NCBI GenBank assembly: GCA_965205735.1
Contig: OZ242179.1
Span: forward strand, 2,790,001-2,854,000
DNA: 64,000 bases
DNA from: VXNE01 sp965205735
GTDB lineage: Bacteria > Pseudomonadota > Gammaproteobacteria > Pseudomonadales > Azotimanducaceae
Direction: 5' to 3'
The position numbers and the translations under genes were made by a program. Positions 8,202-15,180 of the stretch are shown here, piece after piece (within the stretch, counting starts at the first letter, position 1; the number at the start of each line of letters is the position of its first letter). The notes below the pieces were generated by a model. The model saw nothing but the letters and a program-made list of their open reading frames with translations, was not told the origin of the DNA and did not search any database.

Positions 8202-8471
8202 CTACTTGAACGGCTTCATCCGACGCAGCAGATGGCGCTCGCTCGTCGCATCGGCCGATTTCGCGGTCGCATCGACCAACCTGTCGTACTTCGGGTCCAG
8301 CCGTGCTGTCTTCTGGGCGTCAGATCGGTGATAGGCGTTGACGCCGATGACGCGGTAAGTCGCTTCGCTTTCGCATGCATCGCAACGCACGTGCTCCGGC
8401 GGCTCGAAGTCCGACCAAAGCAACTCGGTAACGGTATCGCAGCGCCGGCAGCGATAAGGGTAAAGGGGCAT
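8202..8471 (-). CDS. FmdB-family zinc-ribbon protein
   Basis: Small protein of 89 aa. It opens with MPLYPYRCRRC and has a second Cys pair (CDAC) about 22 residues later, forming the FmdB regulatory zinc ribbon; the C-terminal half is charged and probably disordered. FmdB-like proteins are often encoded beside enzymes of acid or amide metabolism, with no fixed role. Its ATG shares one base with the stop of the preceding gene (TGATG at 8469-8473), so it is translationally coupled within the operon. Confidence 0.8.
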   Translation of the reverse strand: MPLYPYRCRRCDTVTELLWSDFEPPEHVRCDACESEATYRVIGVNAYHRSDAQKTARLDPKYDRLVDATAKSADATSERHLLRRMKPFK

Positions 8472-8890
8472 CAGTACGTCAACCTTCCTGACCGCCGACT
8501 TGTGGGGGCGATATCGACGAGGGCGTCGACAAACTGCTGCAAGGACTGATGATAACGGAAGAAGTCCTGCTTCTTGCGGGCATTCGGGGCTTTGACGATG
8601 CCTCTCTCAAGGTCGAGATCGACCAGCGACTTGCCGTCGCCCGATCGTCGTTCCTCGAGATAGTCGCGCCATTCTCGCGGTGTCATTTCTATCGTGAAGT
8701 CGCCGTCGCGGGTATCGGCCGCGTCAATCTGCTGGACGTCAGCGCATCCGAATGCGCGAAAGGTGGCGAGGAACGCGGACTTCCCCGACGCCATCACGAC
8801 CTTGACGTCCACGCTGCCAAGCGCGCGGAATGCGCCGGACGCGTTCACCGCCGACTGGGCGGACTTCAGACGCTTTATTGAGAGCGGCAC
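8471..8890 (-). CDS. SCP2-like small protein, paralogue of the next upstream gene
   Basis: Protein of 139 aa without a signal peptide. Its C-terminal half (DGDFTIEMTPREWRDYLEERR ... VDLDLERGIVKAPNARKKQDFFRYHQSLQQFVDAL) runs parallel to the gene at 8910-9353 in order and spacing (MDFCLDMPMSEWIDMI ... STIDLELEDGLARAP ... DLFYRYNQNFQDFFDA), so the two are paralogues. The pattern of hydrophobic ligand-binding strands and a helix-forming tail fits the SCP2 sterol-carrier fold, more weakly than for its partner. The N-terminus is diverged. Probable lipid-like ligand carrier in the operon; function not established. Confidence 0.65.
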   Translation of the reverse strand: MPLSIKRLKSAQSAVNASGAFRALGSVDVKVVMASGKSAFLATFRAFGCADVQQIDAADTRDGDFTIEMTPREWRDYLEERRSGDGKSLVDLDLERGIVKAPNARKKQDFFRYHQSLQQFVDALVDIAPTSRRSGRLTY

Positions 8891-8909
8891 TTGGTTTCCT
8901 CGCGAACGG

Positions 8910-9353
8910 TCAATCCAGGCGGACGACGGTGGTCGGAACGCCGGCCGAGGCGTCGAAGAAGTCCTGGAAATTCTGGTTGTAGCGGTAGAACAGGTCCCGC
9001 TTGTATTGATCGTCCCCCGGCGCGCGCGCCAAGCCGTCCTCCAGCTCGAGATCGATCGTGCTGAGCGTATGGTGCAGGTCTGCGGCGCCGTTCTGCTGAA
9101 TGTTGTTGATCATGTCGATCCATTCGGACATCGGCATGTCGAGACAGAAATCCATCTGGTCGATGTCGTCTCGACCGATCTCCCTGACTTCGGCGCATTC
9201 GAAGCCGTCGAACTCGAGCAGATAGATGATGTCTCCCACACACAGCGCCGCTTTTGCCTCGCAGGGGCCGCCTCCGCCGGTGTGCAGCGTCTCGTCGGCG
9301 TTGTAGCGTTCGCGCACGGCGTTGAACCATTCAAGGGAAGGAAACACCGCCAT
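8910..9353 (-). CDS. SCP2 sterol-carrier-like protein
   Basis: Protein of 147 aa. The opening MAVFPSLEWFNAVRERYNADET is the usual start of bacterial SCP2-domain proteins, followed by alternating strands and a C-terminal helix. Start at ATG 9353; the open frame extends to 9410 but overlaps the preceding gene's stop. It lies 7 nt after the ferritin-like gene and 19 nt before its paralogue. SCP2 folds bind long hydrophobic molecules, so the pair may present a lipid substrate to the neighbouring ferritin-like proteins; that link is inference from the operon. Confidence 0.7.
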   Translation of the reverse strand: MAVFPSLEWFNAVRERYNADETLHTGGGGPCEAKAALCVGDIIYLLEFDGFECAEVREIGRDDIDQMDFCLDMPMSEWIDMINNIQQNGAADLHHTLSTIDLELEDGLARAPGDDQYKRDLFYRYNQNFQDFFDASAGVPTTVVRLD

Positions 9354-9360
9354 GCGCGGA

Positions 9361-10455
9361 TCACCCCTGTTCCGGCGGTTTGAGCTGCTCATCCAAGGGC
9401 AACATCGCATTCAGGTCGCGATGGATCATGTTCCGCTTGACCCCGAGCCATTCGCACGCGTCGAGGTATTCGCGGATAGCGCTCCGAACGAGCGCAAGCC
9501 ACCTTGCCGTGCCCTCCTGGCGGCCGCCCTCGATACCGCCGCCGAAAACGATGGCGAGCGCTGATCGCTGGACCGGTTCCCGAATTTCCCTCGCCAATGT
9601 ACGTTCGCCCATGGAGAGGAGCGTATGGATGATCGCCCGTTGGCCGTCGTGCTGGTTGATGGCGTATTTCAGGTGGTCCAGGGCATAAGTCATGTGGCGC
9701 GCGTGGTCGGCGAGACAGTTGGCGAAGATCTCCCGCTCCGCGGCGTTGTGCGCATGGGCCAAGAGGAACCTGTATTGGGCCTGGATGTAGAAGCCGCGAA
9801 GCAGGTAGGCGTAGACGACTGCTTCGGTCCAGCCGCCGCGACTTTCCAGTATGGCCCGGTTCATCCGCCCCCGGCTCTCGAGCCCAAGCCCGCCGCCGTT
9901 CGCCAGGCAGCGCTTGCGGAACGCGTCGATATGACGGGCACAGGTCAGGGCTGCGACGGCGAGGAACTGCTTGACCTCGTGGTAGCCGTAGGACATCTGT
10001 TCCTGCCAGTAGGTAATGCACTCGAGCTCCGCATTGGCCGCCTGCATGAGTTCGGTCAGAACCTGGCAGACGGCGCGTTCAACCTCCTCGGAAAGCGGTG
10101 ACAGATCGTTCCACGGGATATCTGTCGCGGGAATCCAGCGATGTTGAATCGCCTCTTCGTAGAGGTCGGCGGCGCTATCCGCCCAGACCTGATGTTTGCT
10201 GCGCAGGTGGTAGGGCAGCGGCGGCATCCCGGGCAGGTCCGCCGCGCCGCGCGGTCGTCGGGTCTGGTCCTCCCAGTGCTCCGGGATCTCGCCGTAGATG
10301 CCGACGTTGAGGTCGCCAAGCCGCAAGCCGTGCTCGCCCTTCGTCACGCGGGTGCCCCATTGCCTGGAATGTCCCATCCATTCCAGCCGGGGTGGCGAGA
10401 TCTCGATGTGCGCGACCGAAGCGGTGAGATTCTTGATGCGGGACGCCTGGGTCAC
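9361..10455 (-). CDS. ferritin-like protein lacking two diiron Glu ligands (paralogue B)
   Basis: Protein of 364 aa, clearly homologous to the next gene upstream through shared blocks (GRYGE/GIYGE, ATDIPW, ARHxDxFRKRxLANGGGL). Where the partner has two E-x2-H metal motifs, this copy reads Cys172-A-R-His175 and His251-A-R-His254, so both bridging or terminal Glu residues are replaced while both His residues and the helix-3 Glu (about 211) remain. It may be a catalytically silent partner in a heterodimer, or bind a different metal. The gap to paralogue A is 37 nt. No signal peptide seen; probably cytoplasmic. Confidence 0.75.
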   Translation of the reverse strand: MTQASRIKNLTASVAHIEISPPRLEWMGHSRQWGTRVTKGEHGLRLGDLNVGIYGEIPEHWEDQTRRPRGAADLPGMPPLPYHLRSKHQVWADSAADLYEEAIQHRWIPATDIPWNDLSPLSEEVERAVCQVLTELMQAANAELECITYWQEQMSYGYHEVKQFLAVAALTCARHIDAFRKRCLANGGGLGLESRGRMNRAILESRGGWTEAVVYAYLLRGFYIQAQYRFLLAHAHNAAEREIFANCLADHARHMTYALDHLKYAINQHDGQRAIIHTLLSMGERTLAREIREPVQRSALAIVFGGGIEGGRQEGTARWLALVRSAIREYLDACEWLGVKRNMIHRDLNAMLPLDEQLKPPEQG

Positions 10456-10492
10456 GCCTTGGCCTCCTTGGGCGGGTTCGGGAAGGACGCGC

Positions 10493-11554
10493 TTAGCTTA
10501 GCGCGGCGATACGCGCGGGCACGGTGGAGCGACCGTTCTCGAAGCGCTCGCCGAAGCCGGCGCTTCTCACGCGCTGCATGTATTCCTTGAGCTGTCGCTT
10601 GCGGATGGCGAGCAGGATGCGAAACCCCTCGTCGTAGTGCTGTTTGCCCCCGCCGAGCAGGATCGCAAGCGCTTCGCTGGTCTCGGCCTGAGGCCCGGCG
10701 GGATTGGTGTCCCCCGTCAACGACAGGTTTTCTGCCTCGTCGAGATACGCCTCGATCTCCTGATGCCGTTCGGGAGCCGTGGCGTGCAGATAGCGCAAAT
10801 GCATGATGCCAAACGCCACATGACGCGCCTCGTCCTGGGCACACAGCCGATACATGCGCTTTTCCGCCGGGTTCTGGCCCATAAGCTCGCCCATGCGGAA
10901 CATGGTCAGGACCGCTCCTTCCCCGGAAACGTGCATGCGCGAGGACATCTCCGTGAAATCGCGGGACAGATCGATACTGCCGATGAAACCGGATGTGGCG
11001 CCGGTCACGCGAGTGAGACCGCCGCCGTTGGCGAGGGCGCGTTTGCGAAACACATCCATGTGACGCGCCTCATCCTGCACCTGGGCCAGGAGAACGTTGC
11101 GCGCCTCGAAAAAATCGGGCGAGATGTTGGCGACCCAGCGGGCGGGCACGTCGCCAGCGACGAACTCGACCTCATTGAAAAAGGTGCATAGCGCGCACTC
11201 CGCCTCCTCGAGGTCGTCGGGCAGCGGCGCGATGGTCTCCCAGGGGATGTCGGTGGCGGAGCTCCACTGCCTTTGCAACGCTTCCTCATACAGGAAGGTG
11301 GCGTTGTCGAGCCAGATCTCTCTCTTGGATCGAACCGTGTAGCCGCCGATCCGGAAGGCTTCCGGCCGCTCGGTCGACCCTCGCGGCCGCCCGGACATGT
11401 TGTTGCTCTCTTCCGGCAGTTCCCCGTACCGACCGATGCGGATATCTTCCAGCGTTAGACCGCGCTTGCTGGGTTCGGCAGCGGATCCCCACTCTCCCAT
11501 CCGCCCCATCCAGGAGGTGTCGAGATCGAAATCGGGCGCATCATTCATGCGCAT
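10493..11554 (-). CDS. ferritin-like diiron protein with complete ligand set (paralogue A)
   Basis: Protein of 353 aa. The four-helix ferritin-like core shows acidic residues in helix 1 (FFNEVE, 124-130), E162-x2-H165 in helix 2 (QDEARHMDVFRKRALANGGGL), E212 in helix 3 (SGEGAVL) and E242-x2-H245 in helix 4 (QDEARHVAFG). This E/ExxH/E/ExxH set is that of diiron carboxylate oxygenases, desaturases and related N-oxygenases. An N-terminal region of about 110 residues contains GRYGELP and ATDIPW blocks shared with paralogue B. First gene of the six-gene operon 11554-7385. Oxidation of a hydrophobic substrate is inferred; the reaction is unknown. Confidence 0.75.
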   Translation of the reverse strand: MRMNDAPDFDLDTSWMGRMGEWGSAAEPSKRGLTLEDIRIGRYGELPEESNNMSGRPRGSTERPEAFRIGGYTVRSKREIWLDNATFLYEEALQRQWSSATDIPWETIAPLPDDLEEAECALCTFFNEVEFVAGDVPARWVANISPDFFEARNVLLAQVQDEARHMDVFRKRALANGGGLTRVTGATSGFIGSIDLSRDFTEMSSRMHVSGEGAVLTMFRMGELMGQNPAEKRMYRLCAQDEARHVAFGIMHLRYLHATAPERHQEIEAYLDEAENLSLTGDTNPAGPQAETSEALAILLGGGKQHYDEGFRILLAIRKRQLKEYMQRVRSAGFGERFENGRSTVPARIAALS

Positions 11555-11636
11555 TTCTCAGTTGTAGTGCGTCGGCGGAATATACACCACATCGGGCGGG
11601 CGAAAGGCTGAAAAAGCCGTTTTGGCGGGGAGCTCC

Positions 11637-12452
11637 CTAGAGGCCTAGGGCCTGCCGATCAAGCGGCTGCAGCGGCACATCGGGATCGGGGGAGGGAATC
11701 GCGGAGAGGAGCAGGCGCGTGTAGTCCTCCCGAGGGTTGTTGAAGACCTGCTCGATTGGACCCGCTTCGACAACGCGCCCGCGGTGCATCACGAGAATCC
11801 GGTCGCAAATGTGACGCACCACGCTCAGATCATGCGCAACGAACAGGTAAGTGAGTCCCAGTTCCTTCTGCAGGTCTTCCAGCAGGTTGATGATCTGGGC
11901 CTGTACCGACACATCCAGCGCGGAGACGGCTTCGTCGCAGACAACCAGCTTCGGGCGCAGGATCAAGGCTCTCGCAATGCCGATCCGTTGACGCTGACCG
12001 CCTGAGAAGGCGTGCGGATACCGCGTCAGCGCATCTTGCTCCATCTGCACCCGGGCCAGGATGTCCAATACCGATTCCCGTCTCGACGCCCTGTTTCCTA
12101 TCTTGTGGATGATGAGCGGCTCCTCCAGGATCTCCTGCACGGTCATGCGCGGGTTCAGGGACGAAAACGGATCCTGGAACACCATCTGCATCTCCTGGCG
12201 CAGTGGAATCAAATCGGCATGTGGCATGTCGTGCAGTTGATGCCAGCCGCCGCTGCCCCTGAAACGCACAGACCCTTCATCGGGATCGATCGCCCGCAGG
12301 ATGCAGCGCGCCAGAGTGGTCTTTCCGGAACCGGATTCGCCTACGATGCCCAGGGTCTCCGAGTCATCGAGGGAAAAGCTGATCTTGTCGATGGCCATGA
12401 CGCCGTCGAACGCCTTGCTCAAGCCCTCGACTTCAAGCAATGGTTCAGCCAT
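11637..12452 (-). CDS. oligopeptide/nickel-type ABC transporter ATPase (OppF-like)
   Basis: ATPase subunit of 271 aa for a dipeptide/oligopeptide-class importer. Walker A GESGSGKT near residue 40, Q-loop VFQDPFSSLNPRMT, signature FSGGQRQRIGIARAL, Walker B KLVVCDEAVSALD and H-loop FVAHDLS are all present. It is shorter than OppF (about 330 aa) and lacks most of the usual C-terminal iron-sulfur-type extension. ATG 12452 chosen: it overlaps the upstream ATPase stop by 8 nt, while the longer open frame has no support. No permease gene adjoins. Confidence 0.92.
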   Translation of the reverse strand: MAEPLLEVEGLSKAFDGVMAIDKISFSLDDSETLGIVGESGSGKTTLARCILRAIDPDEGSVRFRGSGGWHQLHDMPHADLIPLRQEMQMVFQDPFSSLNPRMTVQEILEEPLIIHKIGNRASRRESVLDILARVQMEQDALTRYPHAFSGGQRQRIGIARALILRPKLVVCDEAVSALDVSVQAQIINLLEDLQKELGLTYLFVAHDLSVVRHICDRILVMHRGRVVEAGPIEQVFNNPREDYTRLLLSAIPSPDPDVPLQPLDRQALGL

Positions 12453-13386
12453 GACCGCCTCGTTCGGGGGCCAGGCGCACCTGCCGACCGTCCGGCATTC
12501 GCACCAGCGGGTGCGGGGTGACGATGTCAGCGTCGCCGATGACGCTTGCCATCGTCTCAAGCCGTTGACCCTTCTCCGCGAGACCGGGAATCGCCGCCAG
12601 AAGGCCCCGAGTATAGGGATGGATAGGATCCTTCAGCACCTGGCGCACGCTGCCGATTTCCAGTACGCGTCCCTGGTACATGACCACGACCTGATCGGCC
12701 AACTGCGCCACGACGCCCAGGTCGTGAGTGATGAAGAGGACCGTATTCTGCAGGTCTCGCTGCAGGTCGCGGATCAGGGTCAGGATCTCCGCCTGTATGG
12801 TGACGTCGAGCGCCGTGGTGGGTTCATCGCAGATCAGTAGTTCCGGATTGCAGACCAGGGCCATGGCTATCACGACCCGTTGGCGCATCCCCCCCGAAAA
12901 TTCAAAGGGATATTGGTGTATCCGCCGGGGAACATCGTCGATGCCGACGCGCTCCAGCATATCCGCCGCCTCGGCCCAAGCCTGCTTTTTCGAGACGTCC
13001 CGATGACAGAGGATCGCCTCGGCGACCTGGTTTCCCACAGTGTAGACCGGAGAGAGCGCGGTCATGGGTTCCTGGAACACCATGCTGATCAGGCCTCCCC
13101 GAAGGTCATACAGTCGGGGATCCTTGTCGGGCAGCGATACGATGTCGAATGGCCCTGTGCTCGCCGGCGAGAAGTCGATCCGCCCGCTGATGATCTCTCC
13201 CGGGGGCTGGATGATTCGCATGATGCAGTTCGCGGTCACGGACTTGCCGGAACCGGATTCGCCGACGATCGCCGTGACCTCGCCCCTCGGCACGTCGAAA
13301 CCGACATCGCGCAGGGCCTGGGTCGTGCCGATATCCGTCTTGAAATCGACTGCCAGATCGCGAATTTCCAGTACGTTGTCAGCCAT
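12445..13386 (-). CDS. oligopeptide/nickel-type ABC transporter ATPase (OppD-like)
   Basis: ATPase subunit of 313 aa, partner of the following OppF-like gene. Walker A GESGSGKS near residue 42, Q-loop VFQEPMTALSPVYTVGNQ, signature FSGGMRQRVVIAMAL, Walker B LLICDEPTTALD and the C-terminal peptide-type element with HPYTRGLLAAIPG are present. The two ATPases overlap and would form the heterodimeric motor. The gene order starts at 13386 with no permease or binding protein upstream; a YejA-like binding protein at the window's far end is 50 kb away, so pairing cannot be claimed. Confidence 0.93.
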   Translation of the reverse strand: MADNVLEIRDLAVDFKTDIGTTQALRDVGFDVPRGEVTAIVGESGSGKSVTANCIMRIIQPPGEIISGRIDFSPASTGPFDIVSLPDKDPRLYDLRGGLISMVFQEPMTALSPVYTVGNQVAEAILCHRDVSKKQAWAEAADMLERVGIDDVPRRIHQYPFEFSGGMRQRVVIAMALVCNPELLICDEPTTALDVTIQAEILTLIRDLQRDLQNTVLFITHDLGVVAQLADQVVVMYQGRVLEIGSVRQVLKDPIHPYTRGLLAAIPGLAEKGQRLETMASVIGDADIVTPHPLVRMPDGRQVRLAPERGGHG

Positions 13387-13606
13387 CGTCCAGGTCGTCA
13401 GATCGCTGTTGCCTCGGAGAGAGGGCTTGATGGTACACGATGCGTCCGGGCGCCATATGTTGCGGCAAATAGGAGCGCAGCCCCGAAACCGCTGCTTCTG
13501 ACTGCTTCTTTAGCTTTTTCGCAAGCTTCTACCGCCCTTTCATTCGCAGCCATTCCGGCCTCCCCCGACCAGCATTTGCGGGCCGGGGGCAATTTCCCTC
13601 CCTTTG

Positions 13607-13816
13607 CTATGCGCCCCGGTGATTCGTGCGCTGCTTTCGCCACAGCACTTTAATGGTTTCCCACATAACCACAAAGAGCAGCATGCTGCCCGCAAGCGCG
13701 AGCGTCGAAAGCCACGAAGACCATGTCAAAACAGCGATCACCGCCACGATGAGCAATGCAAGCGGAATAGCGGTCTTCAATTCATTCCGAACATCCTTCA
13801 CGTCAATCATCATCAT
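13607..13816 (-). CDS. small membrane protein, unknown
   Basis: Reading frame of 69 aa beginning MMMIDVKDVRNELKTAIP. It has two hydrophobic stretches (about residues 15-33 and 36-53) and a basic tail ending RKQRTNHRGA, so a two-helix inner-membrane protein with the tail inside is likely. The ATG triplet run lies inside the last codons of the preceding gene (overlap about 14 nt), suggesting coupling. The open frame upstream to 13951 is rejected because it overlaps that gene. No family recognised. Confidence 0.5.
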   Translation of the reverse strand: MMMIDVKDVRNELKTAIPLALLIVAVIAVLTWSSWLSTLALAGSMLLFVVMWETIKVLWRKQRTNHRGA

Positions 13817-14258
13817 CTCCGAGTAATCCTGCTGCGGCACACACCGCAGCCGTACCGGTGATCGCCGCACCGCATGCGGTTGCCACAATAGTATTCGGGA
13901 TTCTGGCACATCCCTCTTTAATTGCCACATAGGTTCCCGCTGCCAGACCAAATCGCCCTGCTACGTTACTCATGGCCCTGCGACACGCTGCCTTCGCCGA
14001 TTCCATAGCTGCCACCTGATCCCGCCGCTCATATTCTGCACGAACTGCGTCGTTCCATAGTGAGTTACCCGGCTGTAAGCCGAGGCGGTCCACACACTCC
14101 GAAACGGTCATTCCCATTTCTATGCAACCTTCAGGCGTAAGACCTGTCTCCCTTTTGGCCGTGACCGTGATGACTGGCACATCGTGCGCCCACGCAAATG
14201 CACCAAGGTGAACGAATGTACCGCCACCATTGTCGGGGACGACAATTCCGCGGCTCAT
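13803..14258 (-). CDS. unknown protein with hydrophobic Cys/Ala/Gly-rich C-terminus
   Basis: Reading frame of 151 aa from ATG 14258 (MSRGIVVPDNGG). The middle, GLTPEGCIEMGMTVSECVDRLGLQPGN, is soluble; the end, ARIPNTIVATACGAAITGTAAVCAAAGLLG followed by four Asp, looks like a small-residue-rich membrane helix. Five Cys residues are present. The longer open frame to 14732 is rejected because it crosses the divergent LRR lipoprotein gene and is low in predicted coding character. No clear ribosome-binding site before 14258. Followed by the overlapping 69-aa membrane protein. Function unknown. Confidence 0.45.
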   Translation of the reverse strand: MSRGIVVPDNGGGTFVHLGAFAWAHDVPVITVTAKRETGLTPEGCIEMGMTVSECVDRLGLQPGNSLWNDAVRAEYERRDQVAAMESAKAACRRAMSNVAGRFGLAAGTYVAIKEGCARIPNTIVATACGAAITGTAAVCAAAGLLGDDDD

Positions 14259-14422
14259 ATGCACGGAACAAGGGGATTTCCGCCAAGACCCAGCCGACGC
14301 CAGCCGTGTCGCCGGTCTGGGAGGTGGAATTCGGGTATCGCGGCGCGGCGCGGGGGTTGGAAGATCGCGCTCTGGTAACATCGAAGAAGCGAAAAATATT
14401 TTTTCTTTCAAGCTTTCAAGGC

Positions 14423-15124
14423 ATGTTCGAGGCGCGTACCAGAGTCGGATCGTTTGGCTGTGCGCTATTGCTCGTGGTGGGACCCCCAGCGCTTGTGGCA
14501 TGTGGCGGCGGCGGGCCCGGCGGGGGAAAGCTGGTGCCTGCGCCAGAGCCGGCGCCACCACCACGAATTGAAGTATCGATCCCGGACGCCAATCTGCGAG
14601 CCGAGATCGAACGCGTTCTGGAGGAACCGGCCGGGGCGGTGATCTATAGAAGCGAGATGGCTGGAATAGAATCGTTGACGGCGCGGAGGAGCAGCATTCG
14701 CAACCTGGAAGGCCTGCAGTTCGCCACGGCAATGGCGATTCTGGACTTGGGCGAGAACGAGGTAACGGATCTGACGCCGCTGACCACCTTGCATCTTTCC
14801 GGAAACGACGTATCCGATCTGACGTCGCTGAAGGACCTGACTTCGCTGACCAACCTTTCGCTTTCCAGAAACGACATATCGGACGTGACGCCGCTGACGG
14901 GCCTGACTGCGCTGGAGGTTCTACGTCTTAGCAACAACAGCGTATCGGAGCTGGCGCCGTTGGTGGAGAACCAGGGATTGGTGGAGAACCAGGGATTGGG
15001 GGAGGGCGACAAGATAGACGTCCGACAGAACCCATTGAGCGCCGCGTCCCTGGACGAGCACATTCCGGCGCTCCAGCAAAGAGGGGTAAACGTTACCTAC
15101 GACCGGCCGGGCGAGACCAATTGA
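14423..15124 (+). CDS. leucine-rich-repeat lipoprotein
   Basis: Probable lipoprotein of 233 aa. It has a signal peptide with lipobox LVAC near residue 27, a Gly/Pro-rich linker (PAPEPAPPP), and then leucine-rich repeats of the internalin-like type, about 22 residues each: TAMAILDLGENEVTDLTPL, TTLHLSGNDVSDLTSL, TNLSLSRNDISDVTPL, LEVLRLSNNSVSELAPL. Start at ATG 14423, which gives a proper signal peptide; the open frame runs upstream to 14198 without support. An exact 18-bp tandem duplication (14960-14995) adds six residues, VENQGL. Probably anchored in the outer membrane and mediating protein contacts; target unknown. Confidence 0.75.
   Translation: MFEARTRVGSFGCALLLVVGPPALVACGGGGPGGGKLVPAPEPAPPPRIEVSIPDANLRAEIERVLEEPAGAVIYRSEMAGIESLTARRSSIRNLEGLQFATAMAILDLGENEVTDLTPLTTLHLSGNDVSDLTSLKDLTSLTNLSLSRNDISDVTPLTGLTALEVLRLSNNSVSELAPLVENQGLVENQGLGEGDKIDVRQNPLSAASLDEHIPALQQRGVNVTYDRPGETN
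14960..14995 (+). repeat. 18-bp tandem duplication within the LRR gene
   Basis: Two exact copies of an 18-bp unit, 14960-14977 and 14978-14995, in frame inside the LRR lipoprotein gene; each encodes the six residues LVENQG. A simple slippage product that leaves the reading frame intact. Confidence 0.9.
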
Positions 15125-15180
15125 CGGCGCCGGTTCCATGGTTGGTCGCCCCCACGAATCGAAGAACGGCGTGAGGTTGG

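Noticed and set aside
13398..13643. 81-codon frame between the Opp ATPases and the small membrane gene (minus strand)
   Set aside because: Overlaps the 69-aa gene, has no domain and no good ribosome-binding site; the 220-bp gap 13387-13606 otherwise shows nothing clear.
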